Source: Alphaproteobacteria bacterium HGW-Alphaproteobacteria-1
Lineage (GTDB): Bacteria; Pseudomonadota; Alphaproteobacteria; Rhodobacterales; Rhodobacteraceae
Direction of reading: 5' to 3'
Length of the DNA stretch: 64,000 bases
NCBI GenBank assembly: GCA_002842985.1
Contig: PHEQ01000013.1
Coordinates: 54,039 to 118,038 of the forward strand
Part shown: one piece after another, positions 55,608-63,001 of the stretch
Position numbering within the stretch: the stretch's first letter is position 1
Layout: the number at the start of each line of letters is the position of its first letter
Notes under the pieces: generated by a model
What the model saw: only the letters and a program-made list of their open reading frames with translations
Told to the model about the DNA's origin: nothing
Databases searched by the model: none
Program-made: the position numbers and the translations under genes

Positions 55608-56577
55608 GGGCAAACTCCGGGGTTGTTTTGCCGCCCGTCACCATTTCGGCGGCCATTCGTGCGAGCGCGGGCGACAGAAGAAATCCATGGCGGAACAAGC
55701 CGTTGACATGGAGTGCATCGCCCTTGCGGATGAGACGTGGCAGGTTGTCGGGAAAGGCGGGGCGGGCATCAACGCCGATCTCCAGCAGTTCCGCCTCGGC
55801 GAAGGCGGGGTGGAGCGCGTAGGCGGCCGAGAGCAGTTCCATCACTGAACGCGCCGTGGCGCGGTGGCGTTCGCCGCTTTCGATCTGCGTCGCGCCCAGC
55901 ATGTAAATTCCGTCACCGCGCGGCACGATATAGAGCGGGAAACGCGGGTGCAGCAGGCGGATGGGGCGCGACAGCGTCACATCGGGCGCCCGCAGCACCA
56001 CCATCTCGCCCTTGACGCCGCGCAGATCTTGCAGCGCGTCCCGGGCGGCCAGACCGCGACAGTCGATCATCGGGCCTTGGGGCGCGTGTGTGCCTTGCAC
56101 AAACCGCGCGCCGCCCTCCTGCAAGCGGCGGTGCAGATGGGTCAGCGCCGCGCGCGGGTTGATATGCGCCTCACCCTCGAAGAACAGTGCGCGGTCGTGG
56201 CGCTCGGCCAAATCCGGCTCGAGCGCGGCCAACGTCTCGCCCGCAATCATCCGGTGCCTCGTGGTGCGCCGGGCAAACACATCGAGCTCGCGCCGGTCGC
56301 GCTCGAGCGTGATCACGAGCGAGCCGCGCCGTGTGACCGTCACGCCCTGCGCTTCCCACCAGTCGGCGGCCTCTTGCCCCAACCGCACGACCGGTTCCTC
56401 GGCGGTGAACCCTTCGCAGAAGGGCGCAAGCATCCCGCCCGCCCACCACGAACAGGCCCCTTCACCGGGAAAGGGGGCCGGGTCGATCAGCGTGACGGAC
56501 ACGCCGCGCGCCCTCAACTCGGTGGCCACGCAAAGCCCGACGACGCCCGCGCCCCGGATCGTGACGGCGCGGGTCAT
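55591..56577 (-). CDS. thiO: Glycine oxidase ThiO
   Basis: 328-residue FAD amine oxidase that makes dehydroglycine for ThiG in aerobic bacteria. GxGxxG Rossmann start (VTIRGAGVVGLCVATELRARGVSVTLID), then GACSWWAGGMLAPFCEG and the C-terminal VNGLFRHGFLLSPALA with the FAD contact. The gene is used instead of thiH, consistent with an aerobe. Its start overlaps the thiD stop (ATGA). Confidence 0.92.
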   Translation of the reverse strand: MTRAVTIRGAGVVGLCVATELRARGVSVTLIDPAPFPGEGACSWWAGGMLAPFCEGFTAEEPVVRLGQEAADWWEAQGVTVTRRGSLVITLERDRRELDVFARRTTRHRMIAGETLAALEPDLAERHDRALFFEGEAHINPRAALTHLHRRLQEGGARFVQGTHAPQGPMIDCRGLAARDALQDLRGVKGEMVVLRAPDVTLSRPIRLLHPRFPLYIVPRGDGIYMLGATQIESGERHRATARSVMELLSAAYALHPAFAEAELLEIGVDARPAFPDNLPRLIRKGDALHVNGLFRHGFLLSPALARMAAEMVTGGKTTPEFAHEDHG

Positions 56578-57368
56578 GGCCAGACCTCGTGGAAATGATG
56601 CACCGGCCCATGCCCGTGGCCTATCTCGAGACGGTCAGCGGCGCGGATCGCGGCATGGAGCCAGCCATGGGCGCGGGTGACGGCCTCGGACAGGCCAAGC
56701 CCCTGCGCCAGCCCCGCCGCGATGGCCGAGGAATAGCTGCACCCGGTGCCATGGGTGTTGCGCGTGGCAATGCGGGGGGCGTCAAGGCGGTTGGGTTCTA
56801 CGGCAATCAGCCAGTCGGTGCAGGTTTCGCCGGCCGCATGACCGCCCTTCATCAGAACCGCCTTTGCCCCCAGATCGCGCAGCCGCGCGCCCTGATCCCG
56901 CATGTCGGCATCGCTCACGGCCTCCGGCAGACCAAGGAGCGCCGCCGCCTCGGGCAGGTTCGGCGTGAGCAGATCGGCACGCGGCAGAAGATGCACGATC
57001 AACGCCGCGCGCGCGGCTTCGGGCAAAAGCCGCGCCCCGGATTTGGCCACCATCACCGGATCGAGCACCACCGGGCCGCGATACCCGGCCAAAGCCTCCG
57101 CCACCGTCTCGATCAGCGCGGCATCGCCCAGCATCCCGATCTTGACGGCATCGACGCGGATATCGTCCAGAACGGCGGCGATCTGCGCGGCCACCACCTC
57201 GGGCGGGACCGCATGAACCGCGGTCACCGCGACGGTGTTCTGTGCCGTGACGGCGGTCAGCACGCTTGCGCCATAGACGCCGAGCGCGGAAAATGTCTTG
57301 AGATCGGCCTGAATGCCCGCGCCGCCGCCGCTGTCGGAGCCTGCGATCGTCACTGCACACGCCACCAT
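56574..57368 (-). CDS. thiD: Hydroxymethylpyrimidine/phosphomethylpyrimidine kinase
   Basis: 264 residues. It phosphorylates HMP and HMP-phosphate. Ribokinase-like features: TIAGSDSGGGAGIQADLKTFSALGVYGASVLTAVTAQNTVAV, DAVKIGMLGDAALIETV, LDPVMVAKSGARLL, LTPNLPEAAALLG and NTHGTGCSYSSAIAAGLAQG (the anion hole and catalytic Asp/Cys region). The start MVACAVTIAG is preceded by GAGGAGG. It is the first gene after the TPP riboswitch. Confidence 0.94.
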   Translation of the reverse strand: MVACAVTIAGSDSGGGAGIQADLKTFSALGVYGASVLTAVTAQNTVAVTAVHAVPPEVVAAQIAAVLDDIRVDAVKIGMLGDAALIETVAEALAGYRGPVVLDPVMVAKSGARLLPEAARAALIVHLLPRADLLTPNLPEAAALLGLPEAVSDADMRDQGARLRDLGAKAVLMKGGHAAGETCTDWLIAVEPNRLDAPRIATRNTHGTGCSYSSAIAAGLAQGLGLSEAVTRAHGWLHAAIRAADRLEIGHGHGPVHHFHEVWP

Positions 57369-57421
57369 GCCCGCCTCCTCATCTTCGCGGAACGGCCTTC
57401 GGGCGCCATCGGGGCTGAGGT

Positions 57422-57503
57422 CCGTTCCCTACGCCGGCATCACCCGGATCAGGTTCGATGGGTTGGCGTAGCGCCTCTCAGCCCCCAGCGGGGCACCCCA
57501 ACG
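57422..57503 (-). promoter_or_regulatory. TPP riboswitch (thi-box) controlling the thiD operon
   Basis: On the minus strand: GGGGTGCC near the 5' side, GGCTGAGA in the pyrimidine-sensor arm, AACCCATCGAACCTGATCC in the diphosphate-sensor arm, and GTAGGGAAC at the 3' side. This is the conserved TPP aptamer order. The aptamer end is 53 bases before the thiD ATG and a GAGGAGG site, so translation control is plausible; there is no clear downstream terminator. Confidence 0.95.
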
Positions 57504-57545
57504 GAATAAAGAAGACCTAACACCGGGAACGGGCACCTTCAAGGG

Positions 57546-59954
57546 TCAGCCGCGCAGACGTTTGCCGTCGGGGTCGAAGGGCGGGCGGTCAAGCACCCGC
57601 GCGGCGTGGGGGCGGCCCAGAAGCGACACCTCGAGCGCGGTGCCGGGGGTGGCGTGTTCGGCCTTGAGATAGGCCAGTGCCAGCGATTTGCCGACCGTGT
57701 GACCGTAGCCGCCGGAACTGATCTGCCCGGCGGGTTTGCAACCCGGCAGAAAGATCGGCTCGCCGCCCGAGGCGTCGGCCTCGGTTGCGTCGATCTCCAG
57801 CAGCACCATGCGGTCGCGGGCGGGGCGCGCGGCGATGGCGCGCCAGCCGTCGTGATTGAGGAACGTCTTGTCGCGGCGGATGAGGCCCGCCAGCCCGCAT
57901 TCCTGCGGCCAGTATTCCGGCGAATAGTCCCGCCCCCAGCTGCCGTACCCCTTCTCGAGCCGGAGCGACAGGAGCGCGCGGCTGCCCACGGGGCCCGCGC
58001 CGATGGCTTTGCCCGCCTCGATCAGGGCGGAATAGAGCCGCGTCTGATCTGCCTCGGCGATGTGCAGTTCCCAACCCAGATCGCCGGTGAAGCTGACGCG
58101 CAGCGCCACGGCCTCGACGCCCGCCACGGTAATGCGCCGCGAGCGAAAGAAGGGGAAGGCGGCGTTGGAGAGGTCCGCGTCGGTCAACCCTTGCAGCAGC
58201 GTGCGCGATTGTGGCCCTGCGACGTTGACCCCGCAGACGGCCCCGGTCAGGCTCTCGAAAAGGGTGCCCTCGGGTAGCGGCACCTGCGCGAAGAAGCGCC
58301 GGTGATAACGTTCCGCCGCGCCGCTGCCGAGCACCCAGAATTCCCGTTCTCCCAGCCGCGTGACGGTGAAATCCCCGGCGATCCCGCCGCGTTTGCCGAT
58401 CAGCGGCGTGAGGCAGGAGCGGCCCACCTCCTGCGGCATCCTGTTGGCGAAAAGCGCGTCGAGCCAGTCCTCGGCCCCTGGGCCGGTGACGCGGTACTTG
58501 GCGAAGTTCGAGATATCGATGATCCCGGCGCGATCGCGCAAGCCACGCGCCTCGCGGCCCACGGCATCCCACCAGGGCTGGCGGGTGAACCCGGCGCTGT
58601 CGGGGGTTTCGGCGTCGAAATAGAGCGGATGCTCCCAGCCGAAATTGAGGCCGAAGCGCGCGCCCATCTCGGCCTGCAAGGCATGAACGGGGCGGGTGCG
58701 CACGGGACGGCCGGCGGCACGTTCCTCGCCGGGGAAATGGATCTTGAAGCGGTGCGCATATTGGTCGGCCACGCGCGCGCGGGTGAAATCGCGCCCGGCC
58801 CAGTCGCCGAAACGCGCCAGATCCCACCCGAACAGGTCGAGCGACGGCTCGCCCTCGACCATCCATTCGGCGGAAAGCTTGCCCAGACCGCCCGATTGCG
58901 AAAACCCCGGAATGATGCCGCAGCAGCAGAAATAGCCCCGCAGTTCCGGCACCGGACCAAACAGCGCGGCCGAATCGGGCGACCAGATCATCGGCCCATT
59001 GATCACCCGCTTGATGCCCGCGCGCCCCACCGCCGGGACACGGTCGATGGCGCGCAGCATGTTCTCCTCGATCCGCTCCAGATCGTCGGGGAAAAGTTCG
59101 TGGCCAAAGCCCTGCGGCGTGCCGTCCTCGGCCCAGAAGCGCATGTCGCGCTCATAGGCACCGACGAGCAGGCCCTGACCCTCCTGGCGCAGGTAATATT
59201 CGCCGTCGCGGTCGGCGACCGAGGGCAGGCGGCGGTCCATGGCGGCGATTTCGGGGATCGCCTCGGTCACGAAATACTGGTGCTCGGTCGGAATGAGCGG
59301 CAACGTGATGCCTGCCATCGTCGCCACCTCTCGCGCCCAGAGACCGGCGGCATTGACGACCCATGGCGTGCGGATCTCGCCCGATCCGGTGCGCACGATC
59401 CAGCTTCCGTCAGGCTGCGGCTCGGTGGCGATGACCGGCGTGTTGCGGTGGATCTCGGCCCCACCCGCGCGGGCACCTGCGGCATAGGCCATTGTCACGC
59501 CCGACGGATCGACATTGCCGCCATCGGGCTCATACATGATGCAGCGGATGCCGGTGAAATCCACAAGCGGGTGAAGCCGCTCGGCCTCGTCGCGGGACAC
59601 CTCGTGAAAAGCCATGCCGTAGCGCCGCGCCTTGGCCTCTTGCAGGCGCAGTTGCTGCACCCGTTCCTCGGTCTGCGCGAGGTAAAGCGAGCCGGGCTGA
59701 AACACGCCGCAGCCCTGGCCCGTCTCGGCCTCGAGCTGGCGGTAGAGCTGCATCGTGTAATGCTGCATCCGGCTGATATTGGTGCTGTCATGCAGCCCGT
59801 GGATATTGGCCGCCGCATGCCAGGTGGAGCCGGAGGTCAGCTCCGAGCGTTCCAGCAGCACGACATCGGACCAGCCTGCGCGGGTGAGATGATAGAGGAT
59901 CGAACAGCCGATGAGGCCGCCACCGATCACGACGGCCTGGGCATGGGTGCGCAT
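57546..59954 (-). CDS. FAD-dependent dimethylglycine/sarcosine dehydrogenase-like oxidoreductase
   Basis: 802 residues. N-terminal DAO-type FAD domain (AVVIGGGLIGCSILYHLTRAG; GSTWHAAANIHG, where the His is the expected covalent FAD attachment site), then a FAO_M-like linker and a C-terminal GcvT folate-binding domain (RAGIIDISNFAKYRVTGPGAEDWLDALFANRMPQEVG; GDLGWELHI). This is the dimethylglycine/sarcosine dehydrogenase layout; members demethylate N-methyl amino acids and pass the C1 unit to tetrahydrofolate. Exact substrate uncertain, as roseobacters hold several paralogues. Upstream of the thi operon on the same strand. Confidence 0.88.
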   Translation of the reverse strand: MRTHAQAVVIGGGLIGCSILYHLTRAGWSDVVLLERSELTSGSTWHAAANIHGLHDSTNISRMQHYTMQLYRQLEAETGQGCGVFQPGSLYLAQTEERVQQLRLQEAKARRYGMAFHEVSRDEAERLHPLVDFTGIRCIMYEPDGGNVDPSGVTMAYAAGARAGGAEIHRNTPVIATEPQPDGSWIVRTGSGEIRTPWVVNAAGLWAREVATMAGITLPLIPTEHQYFVTEAIPEIAAMDRRLPSVADRDGEYYLRQEGQGLLVGAYERDMRFWAEDGTPQGFGHELFPDDLERIEENMLRAIDRVPAVGRAGIKRVINGPMIWSPDSAALFGPVPELRGYFCCCGIIPGFSQSGGLGKLSAEWMVEGEPSLDLFGWDLARFGDWAGRDFTRARVADQYAHRFKIHFPGEERAAGRPVRTRPVHALQAEMGARFGLNFGWEHPLYFDAETPDSAGFTRQPWWDAVGREARGLRDRAGIIDISNFAKYRVTGPGAEDWLDALFANRMPQEVGRSCLTPLIGKRGGIAGDFTVTRLGEREFWVLGSGAAERYHRRFFAQVPLPEGTLFESLTGAVCGVNVAGPQSRTLLQGLTDADLSNAAFPFFRSRRITVAGVEAVALRVSFTGDLGWELHIAEADQTRLYSALIEAGKAIGAGPVGSRALLSLRLEKGYGSWGRDYSPEYWPQECGLAGLIRRDKTFLNHDGWRAIAARPARDRMVLLEIDATEADASGGEPIFLPGCKPAGQISSGGYGHTVGKSLALAYLKAEHATPGTALEVSLLGRPHAARVLDRPPFDPDGKRLRG

Positions 59955-60320
59955 GGCGGTGCCTTTCGACGAGAGCGGGCGCTCGGCGCCACGCGGTTAT
60001 GCGTCGATGCTAGGCGCGCGCCCGGCCATGCTCGCGTGGATTAGCGACAGAGGAGAGGCAGGATGCGGCGTCCGGGGGCGCGGGCTTCAGGGCTTTGGCC
60101 TCGCTCTTCTGCCTCAAGCGTCCAGAGATCGGCCATTCGTCCGACCGTGGTGGTGACGATCGACTGAGGAGCGGCAAATGCGGGTCAAATCGGACCACCC
60201 ATACGAGATGTCTCGAGGAAAGGTCTCCCTGCCTCTGCCATCCTGCGTCACACATGTCCCGCCCGCGTTCCCCTTACGAACCAGCCCCGGATCGGCTGTC
60301 GCGGATCTTCGCCGCCACGC
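59955..60320. other. Gene-poor stretch upstream of the FAD enzyme gene and downstream of ppkA
   Basis: About 365 bases without a gene I can support. It contains two short plus-strand ORFs with plausible Shine-Dalgarno runs (60063-60167, 34 codons, AGGAGAGG upstream; and one beginning at 60178 with AGGAGCGG, which runs antisense into ppkA), but neither has recognisable sequence or normal composition. No clear terminator, dyad or riboswitch was seen. Confidence 0.5.
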
Positions 60321-62213
60321 TCAGGGCCGGGCGGGCAGCGCGGCGAGATGCGCGCGCACCCGACCCGGCGCGCGTGCCACATCCGCCTCGAGGAAGCGCC
60401 AGAACTCGGCCACCTGCGCGGCGGGCAGGATCGCGTTGTCGGGGATGAGCGCGACCGTGCCGAGCGGCGCGGTGGCGCCAAGCGCCATCACCAGGAACAC
60501 GTCGCCCTCTGCCGCTTGCGGCGCGCGCAGGCGGCGGCCCGGCACGGTGATCGCGCCGCTCTCGGGATCGAGCGCCGAAGTCAGGTTCTGCACCCGCCCC
60601 GCCGGATCGACGAGCAGCAGCGCGACCGTGTCCGTGCCGCGCCCGGTGATGCGCCCCTGCGCATCGCCCGCGGCGGTGCCGGACAGCTCGAGCACGAGCG
60701 CCGGACCGGGCGCGAAGGGTTGCACCGCCCGCGCGAGGAAATCGAGTGCTTCGCATTGCGCATCGGTGACGGGGGTCATCCGCAGGTCAGGCGCACGGCC
60801 ATGGGCCTCGGCGAAGCCCGTGCCAAGCGGCTCGAAGGCAGAGGCCCCGGTGGCGAACCCGGCCAGCGCGTGCGTCTGCGCCCCTGCCGTGGCACCGGGG
60901 GCGCCATCGGGCTGAAGATGGCGGCAGGTGGTCGTGTCGCGCGCGACCCAGTCGGCGAGCCAGGCGCGTTCCTCCTCGGGACTGCTTGTGTCCGACGGTG
61001 CAAGACCGGGCAGCACCCCGGCATACCAGACCCCACCAAGCGCCAGCGCCGCCACCGCCAGCCCTGCGACGAGCCATCCGCCGCGTCCGCCGCGCCGGGT
61101 GCCGGTTGCGGCCTCGCCGGTGGGCGGTGTCGAGACGGGGGGCGGGCCGAACGGGCTGCCAGTGCCGGTGTCGGATACCGTGCCGGGCGGCCAGGAGCCG
61201 GGCGGCATCGAGGGCATGGGCTGCGCGCCGGGCGGCAGGCTCGTGGGGGTGATCGCCGCCAGCACCGCCGCCATGTCGGCGGGGCGGTCGGCGGGATCGG
61301 GTTGCAGCATCCAGCCCAGCAGTTCCGCCAGCCGCTCGGGCAGGCCCGAGAGGTCCGGCACGCTCATGCGCGCGCGCACTGCCTCGGCGGGGTTGTCGCC
61401 CATGTCGATAGGCCGCCCGAGAGCGGCGGCGGCGGCCAGGAGCGCCAGGCTGTAGATATCGGCCTGCCCGGTGACATGGCCGTCATAGAGGCCGAGTTGT
61501 TCGGGCGCGACATAGCCCGGCTTGCCCGCGAACTGCCCGCCGATCAGCGTGCGCCCGCCCGGTGTCGTCTCCTTGGCGATGCCGAAATCGATGATCTTGG
61601 CATTCTCGACCCGGCCCTCGCGCAGGATCACGTTGTCGGGCGAGAGATCGCGGTGCACCACGCCCGCGCGATGCGCCACCTCGAGCCCGTCGGCCAGCCG
61701 CCGCAGAAGCGTCATCACCTCCGCCTCCGACAGCGGATCGCTTTCCATCCGGTCGCCGAGCGGCACGCCCTCGACATATTCCATCACCAGACAGGGCCGG
61801 GCGATCTCGGGGTCGATGGTGAACACCTCGTAGCGCACGATCGCATCATGCGAGATGCGCCGCAGCACGGTTGATTCCTTCTGGAACAGCGACAGGATCT
61901 TCTCGTCATGGGCCAGCGCAGGCAGCACGATCTTGATCGCCACCGCCTCGCCGTTGTGGATGTTGACGCCGCGATAGACCTCGCCCATGCCGCCGGTATT
62001 GATATGCGCGACGATCTCGTAGGTGCCGATCAGCACGGTGCCGGACGGGATCTGGATCGGGCTGCTGGTGACATGGGCGGGGCGCGCGCCCATGCCCGTG
62101 CCTGCGCCCGGCGTGGCGATCTGCGTGCGCTCGGGTGGCACGGTGCCGACAGGTGGATTTCCGGCAGGGGAATTTCCGGCGGGCGGGTCTCCGGCGGGCG
62201 GTCGGGATGTCAT
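60321..62213 (-). CDS. ppkA: Type VI secretion-associated Ser/Thr kinase PpkA-like
   Basis: 630 residues. An N-terminal Pro/Ala/Gly-repeat tail (PAGDPPAGNSPAGNPPVG) precedes a Hanks-type kinase domain (about 67-320) with Lys94 in VAIKI, HRDLSPDN (187-194) and IDFGIA (DFG 209-211), and a GGQFAGKPGYVAPEQ activation segment. A Pro-rich linker, one membrane helix (about 380-400, WLVAGLAVAALALGGVWYAG) and a periplasmic domain follow. With PppA it forms the threonine-phosphorylation switch of T6SS. The start overlaps the pppA stop (ATGA). Confidence 0.85.
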   Translation of the reverse strand: MTSRPPAGDPPAGNSPAGNPPVGTVPPERTQIATPGAGTGMGARPAHVTSSPIQIPSGTVLIGTYEIVAHINTGGMGEVYRGVNIHNGEAVAIKIVLPALAHDEKILSLFQKESTVLRRISHDAIVRYEVFTIDPEIARPCLVMEYVEGVPLGDRMESDPLSEAEVMTLLRRLADGLEVAHRAGVVHRDLSPDNVILREGRVENAKIIDFGIAKETTPGGRTLIGGQFAGKPGYVAPEQLGLYDGHVTGQADIYSLALLAAAAALGRPIDMGDNPAEAVRARMSVPDLSGLPERLAELLGWMLQPDPADRPADMAAVLAAITPTSLPPGAQPMPSMPPGSWPPGTVSDTGTGSPFGPPPVSTPPTGEAATGTRRGGRGGWLVAGLAVAALALGGVWYAGVLPGLAPSDTSSPEEERAWLADWVARDTTTCRHLQPDGAPGATAGAQTHALAGFATGASAFEPLGTGFAEAHGRAPDLRMTPVTDAQCEALDFLARAVQPFAPGPALVLELSGTAAGDAQGRITGRGTDTVALLLVDPAGRVQNLTSALDPESGAITVPGRRLRAPQAAEGDVFLVMALGATAPLGTVALIPDNAILPAAQVAEFWRFLEADVARAPGRVRAHLAALPARP

Positions 62214-62995
62214 CAGGCGCGGCCTTCCTGGTCCTGCATGGCGGTCTTGTCGTTGCTCACCACCGTCTTGAGCGCGCAGCGCACGATGACGGCGGTGACA
62301 TTATCGCTGGCCCCGCGTCGCAGCGTCTCGGCCAGAAGCGCCTCGCACGCGGCCTGCGAGGGCTGCCCGCGCATCATGGCGAGGATTTCGTCATCGTGCA
62401 AATGCCCCGTCAACCCGTCCGAGCACAACAGGAATGCATCGCGGTCGCGCAGCGTGCCGGTGGCATGGTCGATCTCGGCCTGCTCATAGACCCCGACGGC
62501 GCGGGTGATGACGTTCTTGCGCGGCCAGTTCTCGGCCTGTTCGGCGGTGATCGCGCCGCTGTCGAGAAGTTCCTGCGCCTCGGTGTGATCGCGCGAAAGC
62601 TGCGTCAGCGCGCCGTCGCGCAGCAGGTAGACCCGGCTGTCGCCGCACCAGCTACAGGCGAAATGCGCCTCGTGGATCAAGAGCGCGGCCAGCGTGGCGC
62701 CGATCGTGGCCCCGTCATTGCGCGCCGAATGGGCGCGGATATCATCATTGGCCAGCGCCACCCGGTCGAGAAACCGTGCCCGCAGGTCCGCCGCGCTCGA
62801 GCTTTGCCGCACCGTCTCGACCCGGTCCACGATGGTCTGGGCCGCCACATCGCCACCGAAATGCCCGCCCATCCCGTCGGCCACCAGCCAGATTCCCTGT
62901 TGCGGTGCGCTCAGATAGCGATCCTCGTTATGGTCGCGCACGCATCCGTCATGGGTCACGGCCCCGGTCTCGAAACGGAATTTCGGATTGCTCAT
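62213..62995 (-). CDS. pppA: PP2C-type Ser/Thr phosphatase PppA-like
   Basis: 260-residue metal-dependent phosphatase, PP2C fold: GCVRDHNEDRYL and WLVADGMGGHFGGDVAA supply metal ligands, with later DNVTAVIVR (D/N box) as usual. It probably counters the adjacent PpkA kinase in T6SS post-translational control. It starts 6 bases after the tagF stop, and its stop overlaps ppkA, so tagF-pppA-ppkA form one unit. Confidence 0.9.
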   Translation of the reverse strand: MSNPKFRFETGAVTHDGCVRDHNEDRYLSAPQQGIWLVADGMGGHFGGDVAAQTIVDRVETVRQSSSAADLRARFLDRVALANDDIRAHSARNDGATIGATLAALLIHEAHFACSWCGDSRVYLLRDGALTQLSRDHTEAQELLDSGAITAEQAENWPRKNVITRAVGVYEQAEIDHATGTLRDRDAFLLCSDGLTGHLHDDEILAMMRGQPSQAACEALLAETLRRGASDNVTAVIVRCALKTVVSNDKTAMQDQEGRA

Positions 62996-63001
62996 GGCGG
63001 C

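Noticed and set aside
57369..57421. An intrinsic terminator between the TPP aptamer and thiD
   Set aside because: There is no U run after the possible hairpins in this stretch, so I favour translation control and do not annotate a terminator.
60063..60167. A 34-codon ORF with an AGGAGAGG-like site upstream of the FAD enzyme gene
   Set aside because: The peptide is Arg/Ser-rich without pattern; lack of any conservation evidence makes it weaker than the 22557-22649 ORF.
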